Origin: Membranipora membranacea
Lineage: Eukaryota > Bryozoa > Gymnolaemata > Cheilostomatida > Membraniporidae
Assembly: GCA_914767715.1 (NCBI GenBank)
Contig: OU612065.1
Coordinates: 36,768,001 to 36,828,000, forward strand
Direction: 5' to 3'
DNA: 60,000 nucleotides
The notes under the pieces are model-generated. The model saw only the letters and a program-made list of their open reading frames with translations, ran no database searches and was not told where the DNA came from. A program made the translations under genes and the position numbers. Shown piece by piece: positions 1 through 46,706 of the stretch (position 1 is its first letter; every line of letters begins with the position of its first letter).

Positions 1-261
1 ATGTGTGTAAGTGGCAGTGTGTGGCAGTGTGTGTAAGTGGCAATGTGTGTAAGTGGCAATGTGTGTAAGTGGCAATGTGTGTAAGTGTGTAAGTGGCAAT
101 GTGTGTAAGTGGAAATGTGTGTAAGTGGCAATGTGTGTAAGTGGCAATGTGTGTAAGTGGCAATGTGTGTAAGTGGCAATGTGTGTAAGTGGCAATGTGT
201 GTAGGTGGCAATTTGTAAGTGTGTAAGTGGCAATGTGTGTAAGTGGCAATTTGTAAGTGTG
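1..261. repeat. 16-bp GT-rich minisatellite
   Basis: Tandem array with the consensus unit GTGTGTAAGTGGCAAT, in about 15 or more units. Some units are shortened (GTGTAAGTGGCAAT or ATTTGTAAGTGT) and a few carry substitutions such as GGAAAT. The array runs off the left edge of the window, so its full length is unknown. Its repeated GTAAGT matches the 5' splice-site consensus on the + strand, which could create many decoy donors if it is transcribed in an ERCC1 intron. No coding potential is seen. Confidence 0.93.
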
Positions 262-340
262 CACACCATTCCACTTTTGTTGTTGCTTATTCTATGAGAT
301 AACTACTAGTAGTTGCATTAACCTATAAATTTCTTTGTAA

Positions 341-2110
341 GTTTCTATAATACTTTATATATCTATAGACGTGTCTATAATACTTTATATATCTATAGAC
401 GTGTCTATAATACTTTATATATCTATAGACGTGTCTATAATACTTTATATATCTATAGACGTGTCTATAATACTTTATATATCTATAGACGTGTCTATAA
501 TACTTTATATATCTATAGGCGTGTCTATAATACTTTATATATCTATAGGCGTGTCTATAATACTTTATATATCTATAGACGTGTCTATAATACTTTATAT
601 ATCTATAGACGTATCTATAATACTTTATATATCTATAGGCGTATCTATAATACTTTATATATCTATAGGCGTGTCTATAATACTTTATATATCTATAGGC
701 GTATCTATAATACTTTATATATCTATAGGCGTGTCTATAATACTTTATATATCTATAGACGTGTCTATAATACTTTATATATCTATAGGCGTATCTATAA
801 TACTTTATATATCTATAGGCGTGTCTATAATACTTTATATATCTATAGGCGTGTCTATAATACTTTATATATCTATAGACGTGTCTATAATACTTTATAT
901 ATCTATAGGCGTATCTATAATACTTTATATATCTATAGACGTGTCTATAATACTTTATATATCTATAGGCGTATCTATAATACTTTATATATCTATAGGC
1001 GTGTCTATAATACTTTATATATCTATAGACGTGTCTATAATACTTTATATATCTATAGGCGTATCTATAATACTTTATATATCTATAGACGTGTCTATGA
1101 TACTTTATATATCTATAGGCGTATCTATAATACTTTATATATCTATAGGCGTGTCTATGATACTTTATATATCTATAGGCGTATCTATAATACTTTATAT
1201 ATCTATAGGCGTGTCTATAATACTTTATATATCTATAGACGTGTCTATAATACTTTATATATCTATAGGCGTATCTATAATACTTTATATATCTATAGAC
1301 GTGTCTATAATACTTTATATATCTATAGACGTGTCTATAATACTTTATATATCTATAGGCGTATCTATAATACTTTATATATCTATAGGCGTATCTATAA
1401 TACTTTATATATCTATAGACGTGTCTATAATACTTTATATATCTATAGACGTGTCTATAATACTTTATATATCTATAGACGTGTCTATAATACTTTATAT
1501 ATCTATAGACGTGTCTATGATACTTTATATATCTATAGACGTGTCTATAATACTTTATATATCTATAGACATGTCTATAATACTTTATATATCTATAGAC
1601 GTGTCTATAATACTTTATATATCTATAGACGTGTCTATAATACTTTATATATCTATAGACGTGTCTATAATACTTTATATATCTATAGACATGTCTATAA
1701 TACTTTATATATCTATAGACGTGTCTATAATACTTTATATATCTATAGACGTGTCTATAATACTTTATATATCTATAGACGTGTCTATAATACTTTATAT
1801 ATCTATAGACGTGTCTATAATACTTTATATATCTATAGACGTGTCTATAATACTTTATATATCTATAGACGTGTCTATAATACTTTATATATCTATAGAC
1901 GTGTCTATAATACTTTATATATCTATAGACGTGTCTATAATACTTTATATATCTATAGACGTGTCTATAATACTTTATATATCTATAGGCGTATCTATAA
2001 TACTTTATATATCTATAGGCGTATCTATAATACTTTATATATCTATAGACGTGTCTATAATACTTTATATATCTATAGACGTGTCTATAATACTTTATAT
2101 ATCTAAAGAC
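341..2110. repeat. 30-bp AT-rich minisatellite, 59 units
   Basis: The unit is 30 bp, built around TATAGAC-GT-GTCTATA at each unit junction, and repeats 59 times without a length change (1,770 bp). Three positions vary: ATAGAC or ATAGGC, GTGTC or GTATC, and rarely CTATAA or CTATGA. Variants are mixed in the first two thirds, while about 18 units from roughly 1441 to 1979 are nearly uniform. Because 30 is a multiple of 3, one frame stays open for 582 codons and reads as a 10-residue repeat, which I regard as an artefact. The array lies just 5' of the first recognised ERCC1 exon, so it is intronic if exon 1 is further left. Confidence 0.95.
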
Positions 2111-2212
2111 GTGTCCTGAAGAACTATTAATGTAGATCTTTTACATTTCAATATTGATGCTACATGAAGGAACAATAACTCATTTTTCATATTATTCGCT
2201 TTTTAATTGTAG

Positions 2213-5200
2213 CGGTACATATGCTGGATACAGAATTATAGTGAATAGGAAACAGAAAGGTAACCCAATACTGAAGTATGTGAGGAATGTGCCGTGGGAG
2301 TTTGATAATATAGTACCTGATTATGAGCTCGGTAGATGTGCATGTGCTCTATATCTCAGTGTTAAATATCACAACAGGTAGGCTAAAGCTAGACAACTGA
2401 TCTGTGCCGTGAGGAGGGGGAATATCTCCGTTATTGTGTATCGATTTTACGGGTCTAACAAGACAAAGCATATTAATTTCCGTTTAATGCGTATTTATTA
2501 ACTTCCATCTGTGAAGTGACACCTTTCAGCCATCCTGGACAAATAATTTCCGAGATGGTTTTGTGTGCAATAGAATCTAGAACTTGCTCACCTACTTTGC
2601 CACGCGGGGGCGGACTTTAACGTTTATATGTTGTTTTCAATATATTAAATAATTCCAAAAATAACCATTTTATTAGACAAATAAACAAAAGCCAGATATT
2701 AGAGCCAGCTAGCACATTCTAATGCTGCAGTTTTGGACAAAGCAAAAATTCCCCAAAACCGATTAGTTATAAATGCAAGCGATGGAACAGAAACCTTCTA
2801 ACTCTAATTCCAGAATACAAATGTTCCGAATGTTAACAAATCAAGGAAATTTATGTAAATATTGGCACATCAATGTATCAAAGAGGGTGCCACCCTCCCT
2901 GAATGTACCATGTGCAAGTATGCCAGTATTTGGAGTTTCCCTCCCCTCCACTTGTGATAAGCTCATCTGTAGACGGGACAACTCAGATTGGAATTAACTA
3001 GGTGAAGGATTACTGTGATAAAAAATGGTCTACTCACAAAGTTTGTGTAAATTTGTGTAGCAACTTTTTTTTATGTTCTAAGTCGGATATCAGGAACATT
3101 TTGTGGTAAAATATTGTGGGTCAATATCTTTGTGAGTGAGCGACATTCTGTAATGGTGTGCTACCAAAAACAACCAGAACCAGAAAGTTTCTGTACTTAC
3201 ACTTTACTTACACTGTATTTACACTGTACTTACACTGATGTGATCGCTAAGATTTGCAGACCTTCCTTTGAAGCTATATAGTCCCATCTTTCGGTTAGGG
3301 ATATTTGGGGGATCACGTGCCAAAAATTATATCTTTGAACAAGTTTTCCCGAACTTCAGGGGACCATGCTCTGAAATTGGAATATTTCTTACATAATTAT
3401 GTCTTATAGAGCTATGGAGAGGGGAAAACTTTTGTGGTTAAGAAATTTCTTGAGGCTATTTTAAAGGTTGCCACAGTTCTCTATATTAGACCAAGACCTT
3501 CAATATGTTACCAAATATGGGGAAGTGTTGTATAGCTTTAACTTTTGTGATTCATATCGCTTTTAATACCTCGGTACAAGAAACACCTCAGAAGACCAGA
3601 GCAGCGGTGACGGCTATTCACCTTCTAAATATGGACATAGAAAATATTATGTTTCACACTAAGCTAACGGAAAACTTCCAAGGAGTTGAAATTTCACAAG
3701 ATAAATTGATTAAACTTGGTGATATAAACACTGGATTCCCAAGTTCAGGTTCATTGATTCATAAAAATAATGAGTTTTTTTATATACCGCTTAATGTAAG
3801 CCACAATGGGTACTTCTAAGCGGTGAACACTACATCATTACCGCCCGGTCACTGGGTCCACGCACTCCATAGCCAACCCTGACTAATGAGAACCTACATC
3901 GCATGAAGTGCTAGTACTCATTGGAACACCCTACCGAACTCGGCTTCTCAGGTAACACCAGTGGACATGCATCACCTTTGCCAGCGTTAAACTTTCATGG
4001 ATGAGTTTAGCACCACCAAGGTGATGCATAATTAGCCCCTGTTGGTGTGCCGAGGTTAAACCCTACTCATTAATCTTTTTATATCTTGTGAAATCTCAAC
4101 TCAATTTTCCATATGTTCAGCGTGAACTTTTATCCTTTTATAGGAAGGTGATTAATTCACAGTTGTCAGCGCTGATCTGATCATCCCTATAATTCTAAGG
4201 TGATGTTTATACTGATTACAGATTCCCTGAGTACATACATACTCGATTAAAGGAGCTGGGTAAATCTTATGATCTCAGAGTTCTCCTCGTGCAGATCGAT
4301 ACAGTGAGTGAACAAACTTTCCACAATTATCTTGTAACCAAACTAGACAACCTGTGTCAGCACATGACCACCCTCAACTAACACTGACTCCACGACTTTG
4401 GTGTTCTCAATTTTCTAATAGTCTAGTCATTCCAATCAAGTTTAAGAATTGAACAACATTTTGAGTTTTCTGCACTCGGACACAATGATATCCAAACCGT
4501 GCTTTGCTGAAAGTGTGTCCTATTGGGTTATTTATTGCGAATTGAAACTTTGAAAATTAGCCTAGCCTAGATTCTCACATTTCAGCCATGACCCGATTAT
4601 TATCCTGTTTTTTTAGAAGCAGCAGGACATCAGCCATGAGTTGAACCAGCTCGCAAAAATATGTATTCTTGCAGATTGTACAATGATACTGGCGTTCAGG
4701 TGAGTCCCCCGTAAATGACCAAGGACACCCGAGCGTAAGGTTTCTTCGTGTTGGTGATTTTGCAATGTCGAGCATGACAAACAGATTATAGGTGTATGCA
4801 AGCTTGAGTTCAGAAAGGCATCGTCATGTTCACACATAACACCCGACATAACACTCTCTTAAGCTGCTGTGATGGAAAAGTTGTTACCTGATACTTAATA
4901 AATATGAATATTTATTAATTCAAAACATGTACTTATAGGTATATACCAAATTGATGTTTTTAATATACTGATGCATTTATTCATTTAAATTATATATTCA
5001 AAATCATTTAATTGATACATGTATACTTGATATATATATATATGTTTTAATATATTGAGTTAATACATGTTTGTTTACCATGTATGTGATCGAATATACA
5101 ATTATAGAAATATGTATATTGAATATTTTATTATATATTTGTGGAATTGTCAACTCCTTTGGTAGGGGGATATAATAACTTAACTGTGAGATATTAAACT

Positions 5201-6194
5201 TTATTGCTGTGTTATCATGTTTAAGTTTGGAGGAGGCCGGCCGATATCTAGAACTGTATAAAGCATACGAGAATAAACCACCAACTGAGATAATGGGGAG
5301 AACGAAGACAGATTTCCTCTCCCAGGTTTGTCATGTGTTAGGGTGGGTACAAACCTAGAAGAAAAAAACTGAATTTCTTTCTGTCTGGGTCCAGATTATG
5401 CTGGGCAATACTTGATGAAATATCTCCCCGTTAAATTTTTCTTCTTGATGTTAATTATTTGCAGTATGTATTGCAATGTAAATAAAGATCCCAATTACTA
5501 GTTCTACTTATAGAGTATCTAGAGGTATTTTGTTCCTTGTAGGCCACTGAGTTTCTGACCTCAATCAAAGGTGTGAACAAGACAGACGTAACGACGTTAC
5601 TGTCTAGGTTTAAGGTATGTACCAGTGCAGATCCATACACCTTATCTTGAGTTGCTCCCTCCCTCACCAGGCATGCCAAGATACTTTAATATATAGTTTG
5701 GGAAGTTGGAACCACAAAATGTTCCAATATTACTTCCAATGTTACTTCCAATTTGAAACAGTCATTGAGTTGTAATAGTATAATCTTACACTCATGCACT
5801 TAACACATGGAAATATTAAATTGAAATTAATCTACACTGACTCCTTTCCTTTTGCAAGATAATTTAGCTAGACATTTATTTTGACCAACTAACTTTTATA
5901 AGGCTGATATTTTATCAGTTCTTGAGTTTTCGACCTAGAATAGATGGTTTTTTGCTTACGATTCTACCTTATATATCTCTGCAGACTCTGAAAGGAGTTA
6001 TGGAAGCTGATCTGGAATCTCTGAGTATGTGTCCGGGTATCGGTCCTGTTAAAGCTCGACGTATAATCAGCACGTTTACTACGCTATTCCTGAGAAAGAC
6101 TGCCTCTCCCCAAAAACATTCTACTGCTGCTACTGAAGCCGCAGTCCAAGACATGATCGATGACCTGGACGATGAAACTGACTTTGGTACTTGA
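2213..6194 (+). CDS. ERCC1: ERCC1 DNA excision repair protein, C-terminal exons (5' end missing)
   Basis: Non-catalytic partner of the XPF endonuclease, which makes the 5' incision in nucleotide excision repair and acts in crosslink repair in the nucleus. Exons: 2213-2377, 4222-4303, 4617-4699, 5226-5325, 5543-5614 and 5985-6194, all with GT-AG borders and matching phases. The first encodes the central-domain signature [16 protein letters not shown]. The next carry [19 protein letters not shown] and [16 protein letters not shown], then [14 protein letters not shown]. The last two encode tandem helix-hairpin-helix motifs, including [15 protein letters not shown], which in the family bind XPF and DNA. 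About 90 N-terminal residues of a typical ERCC1 were not found, so upstream exons lie outside the window or are divergent. After the second hairpin there is an extra tail of about 35 residues ending in an acidic [12 protein letters not shown] possible AATAAA lies at 6827-6832. Confidence 0.93.
2378..4221 (+). other. ERCC1 intron (1.8 kb) with small repeats
   Basis: No exon is recognised here. The intron holds a short tandem run of TTACACTGTA-like units (about 3191-3238). It also has a 15-bp match at 3027-3041 to the minisatellite at 8809-8912 in opposite orientation, and a foldback at 3967-4029. A 104-codon open frame (3505-3819) begins with a hydrophobic stretch but has no recognised family or splice context, and I do not call it a gene. 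Confidence 0.6.
3967..4029. repeat. 63-bp foldback inverted repeat
   Basis: The arms ATGCATCACCTT (3967-3978) and AAGGTGATGCAT (4018-4029) are perfect complements. A second nested pair, TAAACT (3988-3993) and AGTTTA (4004-4009), lies inside them. The unusually GC-richer flank from about 3820 to 4070 looks different from the rest of the intron and may be part of an old inserted element. No target-site duplication was identified. Confidence 0.6.
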
Positions 6195-7267
6195 TCAGGT
6201 TCTTGTAGGTGTTTTGTGGATGCAAAACATATTTTTGCATTTTGATACGCTCTTGGAGTGCTTTAAGTTTGAGGGTAGAAAGTATGAAAGCATTTAGCTT
6301 CAAGTACCTAGAAAATGATAAAAATACTAGTTATTTACAAACTCAGTGTTTTCCAACTGGTCCTTATTGAATGCACTTGGTCTCCCAATCACTTTACTCC
6401 ACATTATTTTCTCAATCAAAAATTGGGAAATTTTAATTGGGTTAAGTTTGGCACTGGTTTATTATGGTCATGCGAACTGCAAAAGTCAAGGATATTATGA
6501 CTCTAATGAGTTGGTGTGAGTTCTTTTATCCATACCTGACAAGTCTCCCTTTTTGGTAGGGAGCCTCCCAGTTTTTAGGGGTATTTTCCACCTCCTCCCT
6601 ATCTCCCTTTTTCCTCCCTTTTTTCAGCTTCCTTCACCCAGACGACTTTTTAAGCTTCTCATTGCAAGAAAAACTATGTTTTCCTACCCCCACAGTACAT
6701 ATACCTATATATAATTGCCTATTAACATACTATCTCTCCTCGTTCGTATAAAGTGCATCAATATAAATTTGTAAAATCAGGTAAAATTACGCATTTCATA
6801 ATACGAGCGCTCTAGTTTTGGCTCAAAATAAATGACAACAAGGGCCAAATTACACCTTCACTGCTGGACACGCAGAGTGGTAATCCGGGTCGGGAGTTCG
6901 TCCGCGGAGACCTCCTGATTTCTGGGTCTACCAACTTGTCATGTATGCTTTTATCCACTTCAACCAACTATTGAATGTAAAAATTAATGATGATTTTACA
7001 AAATAGGAGTTGTGCCACCCTTTTGTTATTACTAATATGTAATCTCGAATAAATTGATTCTATTTTTTCAATATTCTCTATCAAAGGATTTTCATTTAGA
7101 ACTTCCCCAGCTTAAAACACTCAGTAGTGATAATCATCGCCATCATAATGTTTTCAATGGTACATCCTTACCAATGACACTGAACAGAATTGTAATGAAA
7201 ATACAAATAATATATAGCATTACAGTAATGATATACTGAATTCCTTTTTTTGAGGCTATAGGTTGCA
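6195..7267. other. ERCC1-DNAH7 intergenic spacer
   Basis: Tail-to-head spacer of about 1.1 kb. It contains a possible ERCC1 poly(A) signal AATAAA at 6827-6832 and a pyrimidine-rich stretch at about 6540-6615 (repeated CTCCCTTTTT-type runs). No ORF with a recognised product, no tRNA and no mobile-element end was found. Confidence 0.6.
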
Positions 7268-7280
7268 ATTGCTTAGCAAC
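7268..7280 (+). promoter_or_regulatory. Candidate RFX X-box upstream of the dynein gene
   Basis: ATTGCTTAGCAAC matches the bipartite RFX site with a perfect right half (AGCAAC, RGYAAC) and a left half ATTGCT that differs from GTTRCC at two positions, with a 1-nt spacer. Another GTTGC lies just upstream at 7262-7266. It sits 136 bp before the predicted start codon at 7416. X-boxes bound by RFX factors near the start are an established feature of animal ciliary genes, which fits an axonemal dynein. Binding itself is inferred. Confidence 0.5.
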
Positions 7281-7415
7281 AGGTTGGCCATATTGCAAAC
7301 TACTGCATTGTAAATCATGGAAAGCGTCAAATTATGCTGTAATTGACTGATGCTTTGGACACGAAGATTATACTGATACTGAACACATTGGAGTAGTAAC
7401 CAAATTATACACAAT

Positions 7416-45016
<37,601 letters not shown>

Positions 45017-45024
<8 letters not shown>

Positions 45025-45236
45025 TGATGTCATCACTATAACTAGTGATGTCAGCACAAAAACTAGTGATGTCATCTCAAAAACTAGTGTGGTCATCTCA
45101 ATAACTTGGGATGTCGCCACAAAAGATAGTGATGTCATCACGATAACTTGCGATGTCATCACAAAAACTAATGATGTCATCTAGACGACTATGTTGTCAT
45201 GTCGATGACTATGATAATGTCATCCCGATCACAAGT
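45017..45236. repeat. 21-bp minisatellite in the DNAH7 3' UTR
   Basis: About ten units of an AACTAGTGATGTCATCACAA-like 21-bp unit, decaying to the right (ACTATGTTGTCAT, ACTATGATAATGTCAT). The stop codon of the dynein gene (AAC TAG) is the beginning of the first unit, so the array abuts the coding end. The core TGATGTCATCA resembles CREB/ATF sites, but copy number here reflects tandem duplication. Confidence 0.92.
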
Positions 45237-46362
45237 GATAAGCTGAGAGGAACATCTAGAGATAGAGATAACTAAGGAAAAGTGGGAGGTTTTTAAAGGA
45301 GTTTTCTGTTCCACAGTGTTCTACAAACAACATTATTACTCCATGATACAATCTATTATATTTCTGTGATAATTAATCAAGTGCCTATAAGTAAAAGTCT
45401 CTGTGAACATTGAGACCCTAAAACCATACAACCGACATTCAGTCCAGGAAGAGGGTATCTCCACAGACATAGATATGGAACGATCCATGGGGACAAAAGC
45501 GTGGTGTAGTTCTTTTCCGTTTTGTCTTCGTATAATTGTTTTTGATCAAACTTGCTCACCATGGACTTAACTACTGAGAATATTTTTGCAACTTTTACTT
45601 TATTGCTTACGGCAAGTTTCACTCCGTCCTAAATCTCCGTCCATGTAATATACTATTTGTGATTCATATTACCTTTTTTTGTGGTCATCTCTGCTATGAT
45701 ATTGAAGATGATTTTAAACTTATAAATATAAAATTCCATCAGAGATTGATATTCTTTTACCACCGCAAAGGGTTAGTTGGCAAAGTTTAAGGACTGAATT
45801 CGTTTAGAATGAGGTTGATTCAAGCTGAACCTCATCCACTCAATGTTAAGTTACCACTACCAGAATCGAGACATCACTGTATATACAGAACTAATTAGAT
45901 AGGTTTTCTACTTTAACCCAAAACATGACCAATTAAAATATGAGACTAGCGATGCAGCTCAGCACTCTACCCTCTTAAATTAGATCATGATGTTCATGAT
46001 TGCTCGACTTATTTGATTATGTGGCTGGAATAAGGAATAGAAATGGGATAATCTTTGAAATCTTATTTATTAATTCCTATTTACAATGATAAAAACTTCA
46101 GTATGTACAAAAAGAGTCGACAAGTGCCAGGGCCATAAAATACAAGAAAAAACAAAACCTTTTATCCTACAATGCCTTAATGTTGCCAAGAGTTCATATC
46201 TCACAGCAAATGCACATCGCGTCAGTGTAATCACATGTAAGGAGATACTCAGTTCTCTGGTCTTTTTCCAATGGGTAACCTGTTGTGCAGTTTACACTAT
46301 CAGGTGTTGGACTCAAATATGTTCGGTTATTGCCTAACAGACATTTAGAGAACCGGTCTGCT
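45237..46362. other. DNAH7-NRF1 convergent spacer, left part
   Basis: Region between the dynein stop and the NRF1 stop. It presumably holds the dynein 3' UTR. No recognised gene was seen and the small open frames look like chance. No strong AATAAA close to the dynein stop was identified. Confidence 0.55.
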
Positions 46363-46428
46363 CTAGCCAATGTGTCGGCTCTCATTGGCTGTTCGATAGG
46401 AGCAAATCAGAGCAGACATATCGGCTAA
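46363..46428. mobile_element. Small foldback element, copy B
   Basis: The left end reads CTAGCCAATGTGTCGGCTCT. The right end, on the other strand, reads TTAGCCGATATGTCTGCTCT. Both ends match the arms of the element at 36334-36390 (consensus YTAGCCRATRTGTYKGCTCT). The loop differs between the copies. An extra GTCTGCTCT at 46346-46354 also pairs with AGAGCAGAC at 46411-46419. Confidence 0.65.
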
Positions 46429-46507
46429 GTCTACTTTCACCTGCACATTTTTTTCTGCATTACGAAGGTAACTTCACATAAACTAGTTGAAGCACTTAAA
46501 CTGTATC

Positions 46508-46585
46508 GGGATAGCTGGTAGAAGCATTTTATTATCAACTTGTTGGGAAAGTGATTGATGATGAAATGCTGCTACCAGCTCTCCC
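46508..46585 (+). ncRNA. Pre-miRNA-like hairpin (candidate)
   Basis: The arms 46513-46538 and 46555-46580 pair over 26 positions with one A/G mismatch and two U-G wobbles, leaving a 16-nt loop. Beyond a 2x2 internal loop, GGG (46508-46510) pairs with CCC (46583-46585). The wobbles pair only in + strand RNA; in - strand RNA they would be A-C mismatches, so the geometry favours + transcription. The size fits an animal miRNA precursor. It lies 122 bp beyond the NRF1 stop (46707) and about 1.5 kb past the dynein stop. A foldback transposon relic is the main alternative, and no seed family was recognised. Confidence 0.4.
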
Positions 46586-46706
46586 AGCACAGTTTGAGCG
46601 CTCAAATTGCACATAGACCATCCATATTAAGATAATTATTTTAAGGCAATTTCAGACTGGCCTAGAATGCTGTCTAGTTATCCAGCTCTTCACACTAAGC
46701 TGGTAA

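Noticed and set aside
341-2110. Resemblance to a CRISPR array
   Set aside because: Units abut directly with no unique spacers, and the setting is a eukaryotic intron or spacer.
371-2119. 582-codon open frame with a 10-residue repeat
   Set aside because: It is a by-product of a 30-bp tandem array with no indels; there is no start context, no splice evidence and no family.
3505-3819. 104-codon ORF with a hydrophobic start inside the ERCC1 intron
   Set aside because: No recognisable family, no splice partners and weak coding character; treated as chance, though transcript data could reopen it.
6870-6940. GC-rich patch with GGGTCGGGAGTTCGTCCGCGG between ERCC1 and DNAH7
   Set aside because: Briefly considered as a tRNA or SINE fragment, but no cloverleaf or promoter boxes could be built.
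45377-45622. 81-codon - strand ORF in the DNAH7-NRF1 spacer
   Set aside because: No family resemblance or gene-like context; expected by chance in the spacer.
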